Source: DATFXM01 sp035315885
GTDB taxonomy: Bacteria; Acidobacteriota; Blastocatellia; UBA7656
DNA: 27,916 nucleotides
Direction of reading: 5' to 3'
NCBI GenBank assembly: GCA_035315885.1
Contig: DATFXM010000156.1
Coordinates: 1 to 27,916 of the forward strand
Shown: piece after piece, positions 1-7,974 of the stretch
How positions within the stretch are numbered: position 1 is the stretch's first letter
How the letters are laid out: each line of letters starts with the position of its first letter
Translations under genes and position numbers: made by a program
Notes under the pieces: generated by a model
What the model was told of the DNA's origin: nothing
What the model saw: the letters and a program-made list of their open reading frames with translations, nothing else
Databases searched by the model: none

Positions 1-1
1 G

Positions 2-1123
2 TCCGCATTCACTTCAATAACCGCCGCAATCGGCCCGGTGATCGGAGGATGGCTGATCGAACACGCCACGTGGCGCGCCGCGTTCTTTCTGAACGTCCCG
101 ATTGCGGTCGTGGTTTTGTTGATCGTGTTCTGGCGAGTCCCGGAGAGCCGAGGTGACACCATCGATCGGATCGACCTTGCGGGAGCAGTACTCGCTACTG
201 CCGGACTGGGTAGCCTGATCTACGGGTTAATCGAATCTTCAGGCGAAGGGTGGGGAAGCGTCCCGGTGGTCGCTTCACTGAGCGCTGGGGTAATTCTGCT
301 GACGGCATTCGTTCTGGTTGAGACGCGTTCGAAGCATCCGATGCTGCCGCTCGCTCTGTTCAAATCACTAAATTTTTCCGGGGCAAACCTGTTAACGCTT
401 CTGCTGTACGCGCCGCTGACCGGCGGGCTCTTCTTTTTCCCGTTGAATCTCATTCAAGTACAGAAATACTCCGCGACGCAGTCGGGCGCCGCTCTCCTGC
501 CGTTTATTCTGTTGATGTTTCTTCTTTCGAGGTGGTCGGGCGGACTCGTGACCCGCTACGGCGCAAGGTTGCCGTTGACCGTGGGTCCGTTGATCGCGGC
601 GGTTGGATTCTGTCTCTTCACCATTCCGTCGGTTGGCGTCAACTATTGGTCGGGATTTCTACCGGCGGTGCTCGTGCTTGGACTGGGGATGGCGATTAGC
701 GTGGCGCCGTTGACCACCACGGTTATGAGCGCAGTAGAGCCGGAGCAGTCGGGTATTGCATCGGGGGTTAACAACGCGGTGTCAAGGACCGCAGGGGTGC
801 TGGCAATAGCGGTCTTCGGAGTTGTGATGCTTTGGGTCTTCAGTGGCGCACTCGAACGGCGGCTGAGTGATGTTCCGATATCATCTGAGTTGCGGCAGAC
901 GCTCATGAGCCAGCGGGTGAGGCTTGCCGGGATTGAACCGCCGGGAGATGTGCAGCCTGAGGCGAGGCTCTTGGTGGAGGATGCGATTGCGAGGTCGTTT
1001 GTGAGGGGGTTTCGGGCTGTTATGTTTGCGGCTGCGGGTTCTGCGGCGCTGAGTGGAGTGTTTGCATACATGATGATCGAAGGGCGAGGAGGGAGGCGAA
1101 GGGGCGAATGGGAGACGCGGTGA
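2..1123 (+). CDS. MFS transporter, DHA2/EmrB-QacA type (5' end outside window)
   Basis: This is an inner-membrane, proton-coupled drug/solute exporter of the 14-TM DHA2 branch of the major facilitator superfamily. The frame is open from the first bases of the window, so the gene starts upstream; the ATG at 38 is internal. About 373 residues remain. The first visible segment carries the antiporter motif C (AIGPVIGGW), which lies in TM5 of this family, followed by a WRAAFFLNVP stretch typical of EmrB/QacA proteins. About nine further hydrophobic segments follow. The C-terminus is basic and glycine-rich (EGRGGRRRGEWETR) and is encoded by a low-complexity GGCGAAGG-type repeat, so the last residues are probably repeat-derived. 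The substrate cannot be inferred. The family call is secure; the specific function is not. Confidence 0.9.
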   Translation, partial: SAFTSITAAIGPVIGGWLIEHATWRAAFFLNVPIAVVVLLIVFWRVPESRGDTIDRIDLAGAVLATAGLGSLIYGLIESSGEGWGSVPVVASLSAGVILLTAFVLVETRSKHPMLPLALFKSLNFSGANLLTLLLYAPLTGGLFFFPLNLIQVQKYSATQSGAALLPFILLMFLLSRWSGGLVTRYGARLPLTVGPLIAAVGFCLFTIPSVGVNYWSGFLPAVLVLGLGMAISVAPLTTTVMSAVEPEQSGIASGVNNAVSRTAGVLAIAVFGVVMLWVFSGALERRLSDVPISSELRQTLMSQRVRLAGIEPPGDVQPEARLLVEDAIARSFVRGFRAVMFAAAGSAALSGVFAYMMIEGRGGRRRGEWETR

Positions 1124-1232
1124 GGAGCGAAAGAGCGAATGGGCGAAGGGGCGAAGGGGCGAAGGGGCGACAACATCAGCGCGCTGGGTCGCCGCGTCCC
1201 TCCTCACCGCGTTCCCGCGTCTCCCTCCTCCC
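1076..1232. repeat. Low-complexity gggcgaag repeats with inverted arms
   Basis: Between the MFS gene and the sigma-factor gene lies a purine-rich tract with several copies of a gggcgaag-like unit (about 1084-1170). The 3' end of the MFS gene contains gggagacgcggtgaggag (1110-1127). A near-complementary tract, ctcctcaccgcg followed by cgcgtctccctcc, lies at 1200-1226. The two sides can therefore pair into an imperfect hairpin that could end MFS transcription. It looks like an interspersed repeat of the genome rather than a designed terminator, because there is no clean U-tract. Confidence 0.55.
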
Positions 1233-1274
1233 CCGTAACCTTTTCTCGACTTCTCAGTTTATATCCCATGAAAC

Positions 1275-1856
1275 ATGACGCGTGAGGGATCAGTCTTGAA
1301 GAGTCCCAAAGAGGAACCTGACGAGAGGCTCCTGATCGAGGCGGCCCAGCAAGACCCGAGCCGGTTCGCGGAGCTGTACGAAAAGAACTTTGATCGCGTC
1401 TATGCGTACATCGCCCGACGCGTCCGGGATCGTGTCGATGTACAGGACCTTACCTCTCACGTGTTTCATCAGGCGCTCGCTAACATCGGGAAATTCAAAT
1501 GGCGCGGCGCTCCCTTCGCTGCATGGCTGTATCGCATCGCATCCAACGCTATAGCCGATCACTCTCAGCGCAAGTCGAGGGAGCAGACCTTGCCTGACCC
1601 GCACGGTTCAGCGCCTCAGGATCACGCGCCGCGCGGCGACGCGTTCGTGGAAGACGTCGAGCGCAGCGCTCGGTTATTTTCATTGGTCAACAACCTTTCC
1701 GACGATCAACGTCGAGTAATCCGAATGCGTTTCGCCGAAGACAAGAGCATTCGCGAGATTGCCGTTGAACTGGGGCGCACTGAAGGAGCGATAAAGCAGT
1801 TGCAATTCCGCGCGATCGAGAACTTGCGAGCGCAAATGGGGGTAAAGCATGCCTAA
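1275..1856 (+). CDS. ECF-type sigma-70 family RNA polymerase sigma factor
   Basis: This is a 193-residue sigma factor with only regions 2 and 4. Region 2 runs from about residue 30 to 100 (AELYEKNFDRVYAYIARRV, then a DLTSHVFHQAL segment and FAAWLYRIASNAIADHSQR). Region 4 is a helix-turn-helix from about residue 135 to 188 (LSDDQRRVIRMRFAEDKSIREIAVELGRTEGAIKQLQFRAIENL). An in-frame stop lies two codons upstream of the ATG at 1275, which fixes the earliest start; no clear Shine-Dalgarno precedes it. Its last codons overlap the start of the next gene by 8 nt, so the two are probably translationally coupled. The neighbouring N-terminal helical domain is a candidate anti-sigma partner (inference). 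Confidence 0.92.
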   Translation: MTREGSVLKSPKEEPDERLLIEAAQQDPSRFAELYEKNFDRVYAYIARRVRDRVDVQDLTSHVFHQALANIGKFKWRGAPFAAWLYRIASNAIADHSQRKSREQTLPDPHGSAPQDHAPRGDAFVEDVERSARLFSLVNNLSDDQRRVIRMRFAEDKSIREIAVELGRTEGAIKQLQFRAIENLRAQMGVKHA

Positions 1857-3432
1857 GGACACCCTCATAGAACAACTCAATCAAGTTGTCGACGCCGTAG
1901 TAGGCCGGTTCGACGACGCACGCCGAGACGCGGTTCTCGCGCAGGTGGACCCGATTGTCGCGTCACTGTCAGGGATTGCCGAAGATCTGCTGGCGCTGCC
2001 CAGCGAGAACTTTAGAACAAGGCTGAAGACTGAGCTTCTGATTACTGCGGGCATTGCGCCCGACGCCGCGCAATCCGAATCGCGTGACGCTGCGCCGCGC
2101 AAACCAGAGGCTCCCGAAACGGAATCATCAAAGCCAGAAAGGAATACTATGTCGAGCAAAGCTGTACGTGGCCCCGTTACTCCCGGTGTTGTGGTTCACC
2201 TTCGTTGCCGAAATGCCGAGGCGGCCATTGATTTTTACAAGGAAGTGTTTGGCGCGACAGAGATCATGCGGCTTCAAGAGCCCGGGGGAAGGATCGGTCA
2301 CGCCGAGTTGGCGATTGCGAACACGATGGTGATGCTCGCCGACGAGTACCCGGAATACAACATCTTCGGTCCGGAGACGCTTGGTGGTTCGTCGGTTAAC
2401 CTCCATCTGTACGTGGACGACGTCGATACAGTGGCTGCACGGGCCGTCGCCGCTGGTGCAAAGCTACTGCGACCCGTCGCCGACCAGTTCTATGGTTATC
2501 GAGCGGGCACAATCGCCGACCCGTTTGGACACGAGTGGACTATTTCTACAATGAAAGAGGCATTGTCGGACGAAGAGCTGAAGAAGCGGTTCGATGCGCT
2601 TGTCGGCGGGGCTGAAAACGCGCAACCGGAAGCAGAGGCCCCGAAAGCGGTGAGTCCTATACCTGAAGGTTTTCATACTGTGACGCCGTATCTGCAAGTC
2701 AACGGTGCAGCCAGACTGATCGATTTCCTCACCGAGGCGTTTGGTGCGGACCAGGTCCTGAAAGTACTGAAGCCGGATGGGTCGATCATGCACGCCGAGA
2801 TGAGGGTGGGCGATTCGGTTATCGAGACTGCCGATTCTGGAGGGCCGTATCCTGCGATGCCAGCGTCAATTCATTTGTATGTCGATGATGTCGACACGAC
2901 TTATCAGAAGGCTCTTAGTGCGGGTGGAGATTCATTGTCGAGTCCGAGGGACCAGGACTACGGCGACCGGGAAGCGAGCGTGCGTGATCCGCTCGGGAAC
3001 CGGTGGTACATCGCGACTCACAAGCTGACAGGCAAGCCGATACCGGAGGGCTTGCGTACGATTACCCCGTACTTCCACCCTCGCGGTGCGGACCGCATGG
3101 TTGATTTTCTTTCGCGGGCCTTTGGCGCGGAGATAATGGACCGCTACGATGCGCCTGATGGAACCATCGCTCACGCAAGGGTCAGGATCGGCGATTCGGT
3201 AGTAGAGATGGGCGAGGCACACGGCGAATGGGGACCAATGCCTACCGCGCTGCATTTGTACGTCACCAACGCCGATGCGACTTACAACAGCGCGTTAACC
3301 GCCGGGGCGGAAACGCTGTTTGCCCCAAGGGACGAGCCTTATGGTGATCGCGTCGGCGGGGTAACCGATCCATTTGGGAACATTTGGTATATTGCCACGC
3401 GTATCAAGGACATCGAATTCCACACAGAATGA
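1849..3432 (+). CDS. Three-domain VOC (PhnB-like) protein with N-terminal anti-sigma-like region
   Basis: The product has 527 residues and starts inside the sigma-factor gene. Residues 1-75 are an amphipathic, soluble region (VVGRFDDARR, LLALPSENFRTRLKTELL) resembling the short domains seen next to ECF factors in acidobacteria. A charged, proline-rich linker follows to about residue 100. Three vicinal-oxygen-chelate repeats come next: about 108-235, 271-393 and 398-520. Each has the PhnB-like pattern TPY/VHL...A..FY/DFL...FGA, GHAE/HAE/HAR, LHLYVDDVD, and DPFG..W. The known chemistry of the superfamily ranges from glyoxalase to antibiotic-binding proteins; these PhnB-like copies lack an obvious complete metal set, so the reaction is unknown. 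An internal ATG at 2149 (Met101) follows AAAGGA with 5 nt spacing and could produce a VOC-only form. Confidence 0.85.
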   Translation: MPKDTLIEQLNQVVDAVVGRFDDARRDAVLAQVDPIVASLSGIAEDLLALPSENFRTRLKTELLITAGIAPDAAQSESRDAAPRKPEAPETESSKPERNTMSSKAVRGPVTPGVVVHLRCRNAEAAIDFYKEVFGATEIMRLQEPGGRIGHAELAIANTMVMLADEYPEYNIFGPETLGGSSVNLHLYVDDVDTVAARAVAAGAKLLRPVADQFYGYRAGTIADPFGHEWTISTMKEALSDEELKKRFDALVGGAENAQPEAEAPKAVSPIPEGFHTVTPYLQVNGAARLIDFLTEAFGADQVLKVLKPDGSIMHAEMRVGDSVIETADSGGPYPAMPASIHLYVDDVDTTYQKALSAGGDSLSSPRDQDYGDREASVRDPLGNRWYIATHKLTGKPIPEGLRTITPYFHPRGADRMVDFLSRAFGAEIMDRYDAPDGTIAHARVRIGDSVVEMGEAHGEWGPMPTALHLYVTNADATYNSALTAGAETLFAPRDEPYGDRVGGVTDPFGNIWYIATRIKDIEFHTE

Positions 3433-3453
3433 CGTTGTGTCAGGTAGTGTCGA

Positions 3454-3483
3454 CATTACGTTTTAGAGGCATTACGTTTTAGA
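3454..3483. repeat. Tandem direct repeat cattacgttttaga (x2)
   Basis: Two exact 14-bp copies (3454-3467 and 3470-3483, period 16) lie directly upstream of the ribosome-binding site of the DinB-like gene at 3496. They are too short to assign; a regulator site or a small tandem duplication are both possible. Confidence 0.6.
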
Positions 3484-3495
3484 AAGGACGAGGTC

Positions 3496-4104
3496 ATGAA
3501 AAAGATCGTGATGGTAAGCCTGGCGGTATTGTTCTTGATGGTCGCTCCAGTCGAATCAAGAGCACAGGCCCTGTCTCAAGCTGACCGCGACCGTGCAATA
3601 AAGTACCTGGAAACAACTCGCGACAACATCCTCGAGGCGACCAAAGGGCTCAGCGAAGCGCAATGGAATTACAAGCCTACGGTGTTTCGTTGGTCCGTGG
3701 CGCAGTGCGTGGAGCACATTGCCGCATCTGAGGACCTGTTGCGCGGGATCCTCGAGCAACAAGTTCTGAAAGCTCCGGCGGCTCCTGATCGGGACGTGAA
3801 GGCCGTTGACGAGAGAGTTCTTGCAGTCATCCCTGACCGATCGTTCAAGGTTCAGGCGCCGCCTCCGCTGAGACCGACTAACCGGTACAGCTCTCCGGAT
3901 GCGGCCCTCAAGCAGTTTGTGGAGAGTCGCGCAAAGACTCTCGAGCTGCTAAAGAACACTCCTGATCTGCGGGCTCACGCCATCGACAATCCGATTTTCA
4001 AGAAGCTGGATGGCTACGAATGGGTGTTATTCATCGCCGCTCATAGCGAGCGCCATACAAAGCAGCTCAATGAAGTAAAAGCTGATGCCAAGTTCCCGAA
4101 GTAG
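3496..4104 (+). CDS. Secreted DinB-like (DinB_2) four-helix protein
   Basis: This 202-residue protein has a clear Sec signal peptide (KK followed by a hydrophobic core, cleavage probably after SRAQA at about residue 25). The mature part is a four-helix DinB/YfiT-like fold: AIKYLETTRDNILEATKGLSEAQWNYKP is the usual family opening. The expected metal-binding histidines are visible at His74 (VEHIAASED), His183 and His187 (AAHSERHTKQ). Family members bind divalent metal, and some are thiol-dependent transferases; the substrate here is unknown. An AGGACGAGG ribosome-binding site precedes the ATG. An export signal on a DinB-fold protein is less usual than the cytoplasmic form, such as the one at 12956. 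Confidence 0.87.
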   Translation: MKKIVMVSLAVLFLMVAPVESRAQALSQADRDRAIKYLETTRDNILEATKGLSEAQWNYKPTVFRWSVAQCVEHIAASEDLLRGILEQQVLKAPAAPDRDVKAVDERVLAVIPDRSFKVQAPPPLRPTNRYSSPDAALKQFVESRAKTLELLKNTPDLRAHAIDNPIFKKLDGYEWVLFIAAHSERHTKQLNEVKADAKFPK

Positions 4105-4131
4105 CACTCAGTCTAGCGGGAACGTTTTCGG

Positions 4132-4165
4132 CGAGCGGGATCGGTTCAACCCGCTCGTCCTTTTT
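4132..4165 (+). terminator. Hairpin terminator candidate after the DinB-like gene
   Basis: A perfect 8-bp stem, cgagcggg (4132-4139) and cccgctcg (4150-4157), with a 10-nt loop is followed by tccttttt. This is the form of a Rho-independent terminator between the DinB-like gene and the VOC gene. Because the VOC ribosome-binding site starts only 3 nt later, it may also tune read-through to that gene. Confidence 0.6.
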
Positions 4166-4180
4166 CCAAGGAGAAACATA

Positions 4181-4627
4181 ATGACTGGAAAAGTAAAACA
4201 CATCCCCGATGGTTATCAGTCAGTAATTCCATATTTGACAGTAGACGGTGCGGCAAAGCTGATTGAATTCCTGAAGCAAACGTTCGGCGCTACTGAAACA
4301 GAAGTGTTGCCTGCACCAGACAACAAGATTGGTCACGCCGAGGTGAGGATTGGGGACTCGGTGATAATGATGGGAGACGCCGGCGGAGAGCGGAAGCCTG
4401 AGCCTACGCAAGCGATGATCTACGTGTACGTGGAGAATGCGGACGATGCATATAAGCGGGCGCTCGCCGCGGGCGCAACATCAGTGATGGAGCCTGCTGA
4501 CCAGTTCTACGGAGATCGCAATGCAGGTGTAAGGGATCAATGGGGCAATCTGTGGTGGATTGCTACTCACGTTGAAGACGTAACGCCTGAGGAGCTAAAG
4601 AAGCGCGTCGCCGCCCAGGCGAAGTAA
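4181..4627 (+). CDS. Single-domain VOC family protein (PhnB-like)
   Basis: A 148-residue protein made of one vicinal-oxygen-chelate domain, closely related in pattern to the repeats of the 527-residue protein upstream (IPDGYQSVIPYLTVDGAAKLIEFLKQTFGA; GHAEVRIGDSVIMMGDA; MIYVYVENADDAYKRALAAGA; DQWGNLWWIATHVEDV). It ends with a charged helix (TPEELKKRVAAQAK) like the segment after the first VOC domain of the larger protein. The frame is open further upstream to 4085, but AAGGAG at 4168-4173 with 7-nt spacing fixes the start at 4181. It is probably a paralogue generated by duplication from the sigma-linked gene. The reaction is unknown. Confidence 0.9.
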   Translation: MTGKVKHIPDGYQSVIPYLTVDGAAKLIEFLKQTFGATETEVLPAPDNKIGHAEVRIGDSVIMMGDAGGERKPEPTQAMIYVYVENADDAYKRALAAGATSVMEPADQFYGDRNAGVRDQWGNLWWIATHVEDVTPEELKKRVAAQAK

Positions 4628-4644
4628 CGGTTTCGAGTTTCGGG

Positions 4645-4837
4645 TTTAGGGTTGCGGGTTCGCTGTCCCCTGGATACCTGAGAAAACCGATTCGGGTTTC
4701 ACGCGAAGGACGCAAAGATTCGCCAAGACCGCAAAGGTTCTTGTTTTCTTTGCGTCCTTTGCGAGACTTTGCGGCTTTGCGTGAAACCCGAATTCGCTTG
4801 TCAGCTATGAAGGGGACAGCGAACCCGCAACCCTAAA
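4645..4837. repeat. Long interrupted palindrome between convergent genes
   Basis: The outer arms are a perfect 27-bp inverted repeat (4645-4671 and 4811-4837). Inside them is a second, perfect 15-bp pair, attcgggtttcacgc (4690-4704) and its complement (4779-4793). The core holds several cgcaaag/ctttgcg units (about 4710-4780) that also pair imperfectly. It fills the space between the VOC gene and the minus-strand esterase gene and would fold into a cruciform or very long RNA hairpin. It can act as a bidirectional terminator. The nested architecture also resembles a REP- or MITE-like interspersed element. Confidence 0.8.
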
Positions 4838-4847
4838 CCTTAGCTCT

Positions 4848-6614
4848 TCACAATCGTGGGGCTGCCGGCTTATGGGGTTCAGACCAGGCGGGTGCCCCTC
4901 GCGATTTCAGCTTGCGTTTGTAAACCTTATCGCCGCAAGTCACAAACAACGTGTCAAGCTCCTGACCTCCAAACGTGACGCTTGAAGCAATCCCTTGTGG
5001 AGGCTTGATGATCGCATTCACTCTTCCCGCCTGATCGCAGATCTGAACACCCAATCGAGTCGCAACGTAAAGCCGACCATCGCGATCAACACACATCCCA
5101 CCCGCGCCGGTGTCGTCATCCACATCGTCCTCGTGCAGCCAATAATACCGCTGCTTAGATCGAAGGGAACCGTCTGGTTGAGTCTGGTAGCTGTAGACCC
5201 AGTGCGACTCGGCGTCGACTACGTATAACAGCGTCTGATCTGGCGAAAGCGTGACTCCCGTCGCATACCGCAGGCCACTGTCGGCAAGCACTCGCTGCCC
5301 GTTTGGCTTGATAAGCCACACTCGACTTTTTTCGTTGGTGCCTGCCACAGGGGGGCTCGTGATGTAGATGTTGGCGTTATGAGCGACTACCAGATTATTC
5401 CCGTGAAGAGCCTGGACTATCGTGGCCTCCTTGCCGGAGTCGTCGTAGCTGACTACCTTTTGCCCGCCGGTTATCAGCGCGTAAAGCTTGCCGTCCGCTC
5501 CGAATGCCTGACTACCGGCAGCTCTCAGCTCGGGACGCGAGGCCACCGTGCCATCGGCGTTTACGCGATAAGCTTTTGAACGTGCGGAATCCGCAAAGTA
5601 CACTTCACCCCTGCTATTCGATGCCGCTCCGGTTGCCGCACCGTAGCCCTCACCAACCAGCTTCCAATCCTCTCCCGGGATGAGAATGTCGCTCAGCGTT
5701 TGATTCTTGGATTGACCATTACGCACCGGTTGCGGCCAGTCCTTCCAAAGCCAGCGCATTGCGTCGGGGAAGATCGCAGTCGCGTGCTTTGAATTGTGCG
5801 CGCCTTCGCCCCAGACATGCTGCAGTTCGTACCCTGCAAATAGAAGCGCTCGCTCCATCGTTTGATTAGCCATCCACCAGTCGCCGGCGTAGATGTTCAA
5901 GTCCCCCGAACCGTCCTGCAAGAAGACTCGAATTGCCTTTGGTTCGTGTTTCCGAATCAGCGTTGGATACCGTTCCCCTCCGCGCAGGCCAACGTATGTG
6001 CCGATGGAACTGAATACGCGGCTGAATTCCTCAGGCCGCTCCCACGCCGCGGTAAAAGCGCAGATCGCCCCGCTGCTTGCTCCGCCAATCGCACGGTCGT
6101 TGCCGGTCTTGGACAACCGAATAGGTCTCCCATCGCTGGTCTTCTTTGTTTCCACTTCAGGCAGAAGCTCCTCCAGCAGGAAACGCACATAGTTGTCGCC
6201 CAACCCGTCGTATTCGTAGCTCCTGTTAAACCTGTCCAGCGCCGAGTTGCCATCAGCCGCCCGCACGCGACCGTGCATAACGAATACGCCGATCGTCACC
6301 GGCATTTCCTTTTTGAAGATCAGATTGTCGAAGACGGTTGGCGCCTCGTACTGAATTCCATCCTGATTGACGTAAACGCACGCCGGCTTCTCCGGTTTGT
6401 ATTGCGATGGAATGTATACCCAGTATTCGCGCCAGGTGCCGGGAAAGATTTTCGAGTTCTCAAACGTGAACTTAAGCACCTCGCCCCTGGGCACTCCGGG
6501 TTGCGGCTGGGAGTCGGGACTCAAGGGATAGTTCTCGACGGTCTGCGACATCGCGGGCGAGAACGAGACCATCACAATAATGATGAGCGGAACGAGGATT
6601 CGCGGACTTGGCAT
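4848..6614 (-). CDS. Secreted esterase fused to an SMP-30/gluconolactonase-like propeller
   Basis: This 588-residue exported protein starts at the ATG at 6614, which gives a good signal peptide (MPSPRILVPLIIIVMVSFSP, cleavage near AMSQ). An upstream in-frame ATG at 6668 would place non-signal residues first and overlap the previous gene. Residues about 45-295 are an alpha/beta-hydrolase of the Fes/esterase-D type: nucleophile Ser180 in GASSG, a candidate acid in QDGSGDLN (234-238), and a candidate histidine in GEGAHNSKH (273-277). Residues about 315-575 form an SMP-30/NHL-like beta-propeller with repeated DGxLY/GxVYFAD motifs. The pairing suggests hydrolysis of an ester or lactone outside the cytoplasm. 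It is the last gene of the DUF1592-DUF1552 operon, 10 nt after the DUF1552 stop. Confidence 0.86.
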   Translation of the reverse strand: MPSPRILVPLIIIVMVSFSPAMSQTVENYPLSPDSQPQPGVPRGEVLKFTFENSKIFPGTWREYWVYIPSQYKPEKPACVYVNQDGIQYEAPTVFDNLIFKKEMPVTIGVFVMHGRVRAADGNSALDRFNRSYEYDGLGDNYVRFLLEELLPEVETKKTSDGRPIRLSKTGNDRAIGGASSGAICAFTAAWERPEEFSRVFSSIGTYVGLRGGERYPTLIRKHEPKAIRVFLQDGSGDLNIYAGDWWMANQTMERALLFAGYELQHVWGEGAHNSKHATAIFPDAMRWLWKDWPQPVRNGQSKNQTLSDILIPGEDWKLVGEGYGAATGAASNSRGEVYFADSARSKAYRVNADGTVASRPELRAAGSQAFGADGKLYALITGGQKVVSYDDSGKEATIVQALHGNNLVVAHNANIYITSPPVAGTNEKSRVWLIKPNGQRVLADSGLRYATGVTLSPDQTLLYVVDAESHWVYSYQTQPDGSLRSKQRYYWLHEDDVDDDTGAGGMCVDRDGRLYVATRLGVQICDQAGRVNAIIKPPQGIASSVTFGGQELDTLFVTCGDKVYKRKLKSRGAPAWSEPHKPAAPRL

Positions 6615-6624
6615 GATCTTGTGA

Positions 6625-7974
6625 TCAGAGAACCGTGAGTTGATCGAGCTTGCCTGTGCTGTCTCCAAGCTTCGCGGTGTTTACGCCAACTCGCTCCAAC
6701 AAACTCAGGTATAGATTGGTGATCGGTACTTCGCCTTCGTAGATGATGTGACGACCGGCTTTCAGGCTGCCGTCACCTCTTCCGGCAAGCAGTACCGGCA
6801 GGTCCTCATGCTTGTGACCGTTCCCGTCGCTCAATCCGCTTCCGTACACGATCATCGAGTGGTCCAGCAGGTTGCCGTCGCCCTCGGCTGCGGCCTTGAG
6901 CTTGCCAAGAAAATAGGCGAACAGCTCAACATGAAGCCGATTTATTTGACTGACCTTGTCGATCCAATCCGGATTGTCGCGGTGATGGGTCAGAGGATGA
7001 TGCGGGTCCGGTATTCCGATCTCCGGGTAGACTCTCATGCTGCCTTCGCGACCGATCATCATCGTGGTTACGCGGGTCAGATCAGCCTGAAACGCAACCA
7101 CCTGCAGATCGAACATCAGCTTCGCATAGTCGGGCAGCGTAATCGGAATCCCGGCGGGTTTGTCCATACCCGGGTTGATGTGCCTGTTGTCCTTTTCGGC
7201 AGTTTCAATCCGCTGCTCGATCTCACGCACCGCGGAGAGATACTCATCCAACTTTCTGCGATCGGTCGGACCCAGACTCGTGACCAATTGACGAGTGTCG
7301 TCGCGAACCATATCCAGAATTGTTCGACGGTAACGCGCTCGCTTTGCTCGTGCCTCGGGGCTCATGCTGAAATCGCCGGTTCCGAACAGGCGCTCAAAAA
7401 CCATTCGAGGGTTCAACTCCGGCGGCATCGGAGTAGTATCGCTGCGCCACGAAATGCTGTTAGTGTACGCACAGCTATATCCCGAGTCGCAGTTGCCCAC
7501 TGTTCGCGAGTCTTCGCAGCCCAGCTCAATCGAGGGGAATCGCGTCGCCTTTCCAAGCTCCTGCGCCGCAATCTGATCGGCCGAAATTCCGTTGTGGATG
7601 TCCGCACCTTCGGTCTTTCGACAATGGACTCCAGTCAAAAACGCCGCACCAGCTCGTGCGTGATCCCCCGCGCCGTCCCCGAGCGCATTCCCGTTGTGCT
7701 CGGCGAGGCCTGTGAGCACGAGCAAGTCCTCGCGAAAAGATTCAAGCGGCTTGAGGATTCTGGTGAACTCGTACGTTTTGCCTTTGGCGGCTGGTGTCCA
7801 GTCCTTCATCACGATGCCGTTTGGTACGTACACGAACGCGAGTCGCACTGGGGATCTCATCGCGGCCGGCCGCGCCAACGCCGGAGTCATCGCATCAAGC
7901 ATCGGGAGGCCTACGGCTACCCCGAGCCCTTTCAAGAATGTTCGACGCGGCACATGTTTGTGCGTGATGATCAT
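6625..7974 (-). CDS. DUF1552 domain protein with Tat signal
   Basis: This 449-residue protein begins with a twin-arginine signal (VPRRTFLKGLGVAVGLPML, arginines 10-11), so it is probably exported folded. The body matches DUF1552: an AFVYVPNG motif, LTGLAEHNG with a following DHARAGAAFLTG, the Cys/Gly-rich SIELGCEDSRTVGNCDSGYSCAY segment, and the C-terminal MIVYGSGLSDGNGHKHEDLPVLLAGRG, which resembles alkaline-phosphatase/sulfatase-like (DUF1501-like) folds. The family's biochemical function is not established. It is encoded directly after the DUF1592 protein with a 4-nt ATGA overlap, the typical pairing in planctomycetes, verrucomicrobia and acidobacteria, which implies that the two proteins act together in the periplasm. 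Confidence 0.93.
   Translation of the reverse strand: MIITHKHVPRRTFLKGLGVAVGLPMLDAMTPALARPAAMRSPVRLAFVYVPNGIVMKDWTPAAKGKTYEFTRILKPLESFREDLLVLTGLAEHNGNALGDGAGDHARAGAAFLTGVHCRKTEGADIHNGISADQIAAQELGKATRFPSIELGCEDSRTVGNCDSGYSCAYTNSISWRSDTTPMPPELNPRMVFERLFGTGDFSMSPEARAKRARYRRTILDMVRDDTRQLVTSLGPTDRRKLDEYLSAVREIEQRIETAEKDNRHINPGMDKPAGIPITLPDYAKLMFDLQVVAFQADLTRVTTMMIGREGSMRVYPEIGIPDPHHPLTHHRDNPDWIDKVSQINRLHVELFAYFLGKLKAAAEGDGNLLDHSMIVYGSGLSDGNGHKHEDLPVLLAGRGDGSLKAGRHIIYEGEVPITNLYLSLLERVGVNTAKLGDSTGKLDQLTVL

Noticed and set aside
643..1176. 177-residue frame antisense to the MFS gene
   Set aside because: Its N-terminal half is translated low-complexity repeat (SPLRPFAPSPIRSFAP), and the rest is opposite the transporter.
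4085..4180. Upstream extension of the single VOC protein
   Set aside because: It overlaps the end of the DinB-like gene and a terminator hairpin, while AAGGAG at 4168 clearly marks the ATG at 4181.
5862..6638. 258-residue open frame antisense to the esterase gene
   Set aside because: It lies opposite a clear signal-peptide and esterase gene; no family or ribosome-binding support.
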